Origin: Bacteroidota bacterium
GTDB lineage: Bacteria; Bacteroidota; Bacteroidia; Bacteroidales; Paludibacteraceae
DNA length: 64,000 nt
Assembly (NCBI GenBank): GCA_023391625.1
Contig: JAEWAN010000027.1
Location: forward strand, 1 to 64,000
Direction of reading: 5' to 3'
In this document: positions 62,035 through 64,000 of the stretch, piece after piece
Layout: every line of letters starts with the position of its first letter
Numbering within the stretch: position 1 is the first letter of the stretch
The notes under the pieces: model-generated
What the model was told of the DNA's origin: nothing
The model's input: the letters and a program-made list of their open reading frames with translations, nothing else
Database searches by the model: none
Made by a program: the position numbers and the translations under genes

Positions 62035-63690
62035 ATGTTAGAAAAATATTTACAACAAACTGAATTTTCCGATTTTGAAGATTTCAAAAAAAATTACAAA
62101 TTAATCATCCCTGAGAAATTTAATTTTGGATACGATATTGTAGATGAATGGGCCAAAAAGGAACCGAATAAAAAAGCGTTGCTATGGACCAATGACCACG
62201 GAGAATGCAAGGAGTTCACTTTTTCCGATATAAAATACTATACAGACCAGACAGCCTCCTACTTCCAGAGCCTGGGAATAAAAAAAGGAGACATTGTCAT
62301 GGCTATATTAAAACGCCGTTACGAATTCTGGTTTACCATCATCGCATTACATAAAATCGGTGCTGTAATCATCCCGGCCACACATTTGCTGACAAAAAAA
62401 GACATTGTTTACCGGAATAACGCAGCAGATATCAAAGCGATTATTGCCGTAGGCGAAGAACCTATCATAACACATATCAATGATGCAATGCCGGAATCAC
62501 CCAGTGTGAAAATGCGCATTTCCGTAGGCAAAACCATACCCGAAGGCTGGTTGGATTTCCACGAAGGAATAAAAAATGCCGTGCCTTTCACTCCAATGCA
62601 CGGCATAAACAACAACGATGATCCTTTAATCATCAGTTTCACTTCCGGTACTACCGGAAACCCGAAAATGGTATTGCTGGATTATACCTACCCACTCGGA
62701 CACATTATCACAGCCAAATACTGGCACAACCTGCATGAAAACAGTTTGCACCTGACCATTGCAGATACCGGATGGCTTAAAGCCGTATGGGGCAAACTAT
62801 ATGGTCAATGGATTGTAGGAGCTTGCGTATTCGTGTACGATCATGAAAAGTTCACACCGGCAGACATGCTGGCTATGATTGAGAAATATCACATTACATC
62901 GCTTTGTGCACCCCCTACTATTTTCCGCTTTCTTATCCGTGAAGATATAACAAAATACGATTTGTCCTCACTGGAATATTGCACCATCGCCGGTGAAGCT
63001 CTGAACCCGGCTGTGTATGAGCAATTCCACCAACTAACCGGAATTAAATTACGGGAAGGATACGGCCAGAGCGAAACGACCGTCAGCGTATTCACCTCAC
63101 CATGGATAGAACCGAAACCCGGTTCCATGGGACTGCCCAGCCCGCATTACGATATAGATCTGCTTACACCGGACGGGCGTTCCGCCGAAGCCGGAGAACA
63201 GGGACAAATCGTTATCCATACGGATAAGAACTACCCGGCCGGACTATTTAAAGGCTACTACCGCAATGCGGAATTAACCTATGACGCATGGCATGACAAC
63301 ATCTATTACACGGGAGACGTGGCATGGCGTGATGAAGATGGTTATTTCTGGTTTGTAGGACGTGCTGACGATGTCATCAAAAGTTCCGGTTACAGAATAG
63401 GACCGTTTGAAGTTGAGAGCGCTCTGATGACACACCCTGCTGTAGTAGAATGCGCCATCACCGGAGTACCGGACGAAATTAGGGGTCAAGTGGTAAAAGC
63501 AACCATTATTTTATCCAAAGAATACAAAGACAAGGCCGGTGAAGCCCTGGTTAAGGAAATACAGGATCACGTTAAAAACGTTACCGCTCCTTATAAATAC
63601 CCCCGTATCGTTGAATTCGTAGAAGAATTACCTAAAACGATAAGCGGTAAAATCAGGAGAACAGAAATTCGTGCAAATGATAAAAAATAA
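62035..63690 (+). CDS. Acyl-CoA synthetase of the medium-chain/acetate type
   Basis: A 551-residue adenylate-forming enzyme: SFTSGTTGNPKMVLL (P-loop), YGQSETTVSVF (A5), YTGDVAWRDEDGYFWFVGR (hinge aspartate), SSGYRIGPFEVES and KTISGKIRRTEIR with the catalytic lysine. The TPW-type region ADTGWLKAVWGKLYGQWI places it with acyl-CoA synthetases of the AcsM/MACS group, which activate short or medium-chain acids; substrate undetermined. Only distantly related to the ligase at 17461-19110, though both follow an XRE-cupin gene. Two hairpins follow. Confidence 0.92.
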   Translation: MLEKYLQQTEFSDFEDFKKNYKLIIPEKFNFGYDIVDEWAKKEPNKKALLWTNDHGECKEFTFSDIKYYTDQTASYFQSLGIKKGDIVMAILKRRYEFWFTIIALHKIGAVIIPATHLLTKKDIVYRNNAADIKAIIAVGEEPIITHINDAMPESPSVKMRISVGKTIPEGWLDFHEGIKNAVPFTPMHGINNNDDPLIISFTSGTTGNPKMVLLDYTYPLGHIITAKYWHNLHENSLHLTIADTGWLKAVWGKLYGQWIVGACVFVYDHEKFTPADMLAMIEKYHITSLCAPPTIFRFLIREDITKYDLSSLEYCTIAGEALNPAVYEQFHQLTGIKLREGYGQSETTVSVFTSPWIEPKPGSMGLPSPHYDIDLLTPDGRSAEAGEQGQIVIHTDKNYPAGLFKGYYRNAELTYDAWHDNIYYTGDVAWRDEDGYFWFVGRADDVIKSSGYRIGPFEVESALMTHPAVVECAITGVPDEIRGQVVKATIILSKEYKDKAGEALVKEIQDHVKNVTAPYKYPRIVEFVEELPKTISGKIRRTEIRANDKK

Positions 63691-63713
63691 ACGAATAAAA
63701 TAAAACACATGTT

Positions 63714-63753
63714 GTTTATTTGTTCAAATACATTTATTTTTGAATAAATAAAC
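63714..63753 (+). repeat. Imperfect inverted repeat after the ligase gene
   Basis: Arms of 15 bases (63714-63728 and 63739-63753) pair with one mismatch around a 10-base loop, 23 bases after the ligase stop. It lacks a T-run, so it may be an RNA-stabilising structure rather than the terminator. Confidence 0.5.
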
Positions 63754-63780
63754 AAACTACAAAAAATTGATAAAACAAAG

Positions 63781-63826
63781 AAAGTACAAAATTTCAATCA
63801 CGAGGATGAAATTTTGTACTTTTTAT
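63781..63826 (+). terminator. Terminator of the proC/XRE-cupin/ligase operon
   Basis: A perfect 16-bp stem (63781-63796 and 63807-63822) ends in a T-run, 90 bases after the ligase stop codon. Confidence 0.8.
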
Positions 63827-63895
63827 AGTTTCTGTATAATGTTTCTAAGCACATTAAATTACTATCAAAAACACAATATATAAAAAAATTATACC

Positions 63896-64000
63896 ATGAG
63901 AAGCATTATTATTTCATTAACCCTATTATTACTTTTTTCCTGTAATAAAAAAAGTAATGACATTAGTGATGATATTTTTTACCCATACACAGAGCATAGT
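63896..64000 (+). CDS. Lipoprotein, N-terminal part (cut by window edge)
   Basis: An ATG at 63896 opens a frame of 35 codons to the window edge. MRSIIISLTLLLLFSC is a lipoprotein signal peptide with lipobox LFSC, followed by the polar stretch NKKSNDISDD. Function cannot be told from this part. Confidence 0.7.
   Translation, partial: MRSIIISLTLLLLFSCNKKSNDISDDIFYPYTEHS

Noticed and set aside
1..64000. CRISPR arrays, tRNA or rRNA genes, prophage, insertion sequences
   Set aside because: No regularly spaced repeats, cloverleaf-like sequences, transposase, integrase or phage structural proteins were seen on either strand.

Overview
The window looks like chromosomal DNA of an AT-rich member of the Bacteroidota, most likely the order Bacteroidales. 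Four things support this. (1) Many genes are preceded by the Bacteroidota -7 promoter element TAnnTTTG, in several cases with TTTG 19-21 bases upstream, and Shine-Dalgarno sequences are not obvious. (2) There is a PorU/PorV pair of the type IX secretion system, a phylum-restricted machine. (3) The V-type ATPase operon has the order E-DUF2764-A-B-D-I-K. (4) Many predicted secreted proteins have short signal peptides ending in AQ, or lipoboxes. The species cannot be named from sequence alone; a Porphyromonadaceae/Dysgonomonadaceae/Odoribacteraceae-type organism is my best guess.

Layout. 1-3.8 kb: start of the S10 ribosomal operon and the str operon (rplC', rpsJ, fusA, rpsG, rpsL), minus strand. 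4.0-9.2 kb: minus-strand envelope/isoprenoid cluster (inactive-looking LytM protein, dxr, a solitary DNA adenine methyltransferase, rseP, an ArsC/Spx-like protein). 9.3-17.1 kb: seven-gene V-ATPase operon whose K subunit carries the Na+-binding residue set. 17.4-19.8 kb: XRE-cupin regulator plus acyl-CoA ligase. 20.2-23.4 kb: ruvX-def-coaD-ctpA. 23.6-25.3 kb: rhomboid protease and a chain-length-determinant-like membrane protein. 25.5-27.4 kb: rplS, rex and a fumarylacetoacetase-family hydrolase. 27.4-36.6 kb: porU, porV, ispF, a ZIP transporter, an outer-membrane-like protein and yifB/comM. 36.6-42.2 kb: a propeller lipoprotein, then the uronate cluster kdgK-eda-EIIC-kduI. 42.4-47.2 kb: hisG, coaX, a PorV/FadL-like protein, a TPR protein and lptC. 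48.2-51.6 kb: sdhCAB. 51.9-60.4 kb: Tsx-like channel, miaB, two small exported proteins, rpsA, alanine dehydrogenase and a lipoprotein phosphatase. 60.5-63.7 kb: proC and a second XRE-cupin plus acyl-CoA ligase pair. A lipoprotein gene runs off the right end.

Most of the window is housekeeping. The most unusual locus is kdgK-eda-EIIC-kduI (37.9-42.2 kb). The KduI isomerase, normally cytoplasmic, has a clear signal peptide added in front of a full-length catalytic protein with all metal ligands. The transporter is a galactitol-type PTS EIIC with no EIIA, EIIB, HPr or EI nearby, in a phylum that mostly lacks sugar PTS. A consistent model is that the pectin/glycosaminoglycan breakdown product 5-keto-4-deoxyuronate is isomerised in the periplasm, the product is imported by the EIIC protein without phosphorylation, and is then converted by a KduD encoded elsewhere, KdgK and Eda to pyruvate and glyceraldehyde-3-phosphate. 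Other points of interest are the probable Na+ specificity of the V-ATPase and its missing stalk subunits, the degenerate LytM protein next to dxr, the orphan methyltransferase between dxr and rseP, and the duplicated XRE-cupin/acyl-CoA-ligase module.

I saw no tRNA or rRNA genes, CRISPR arrays, insertion sequences or phage genes.
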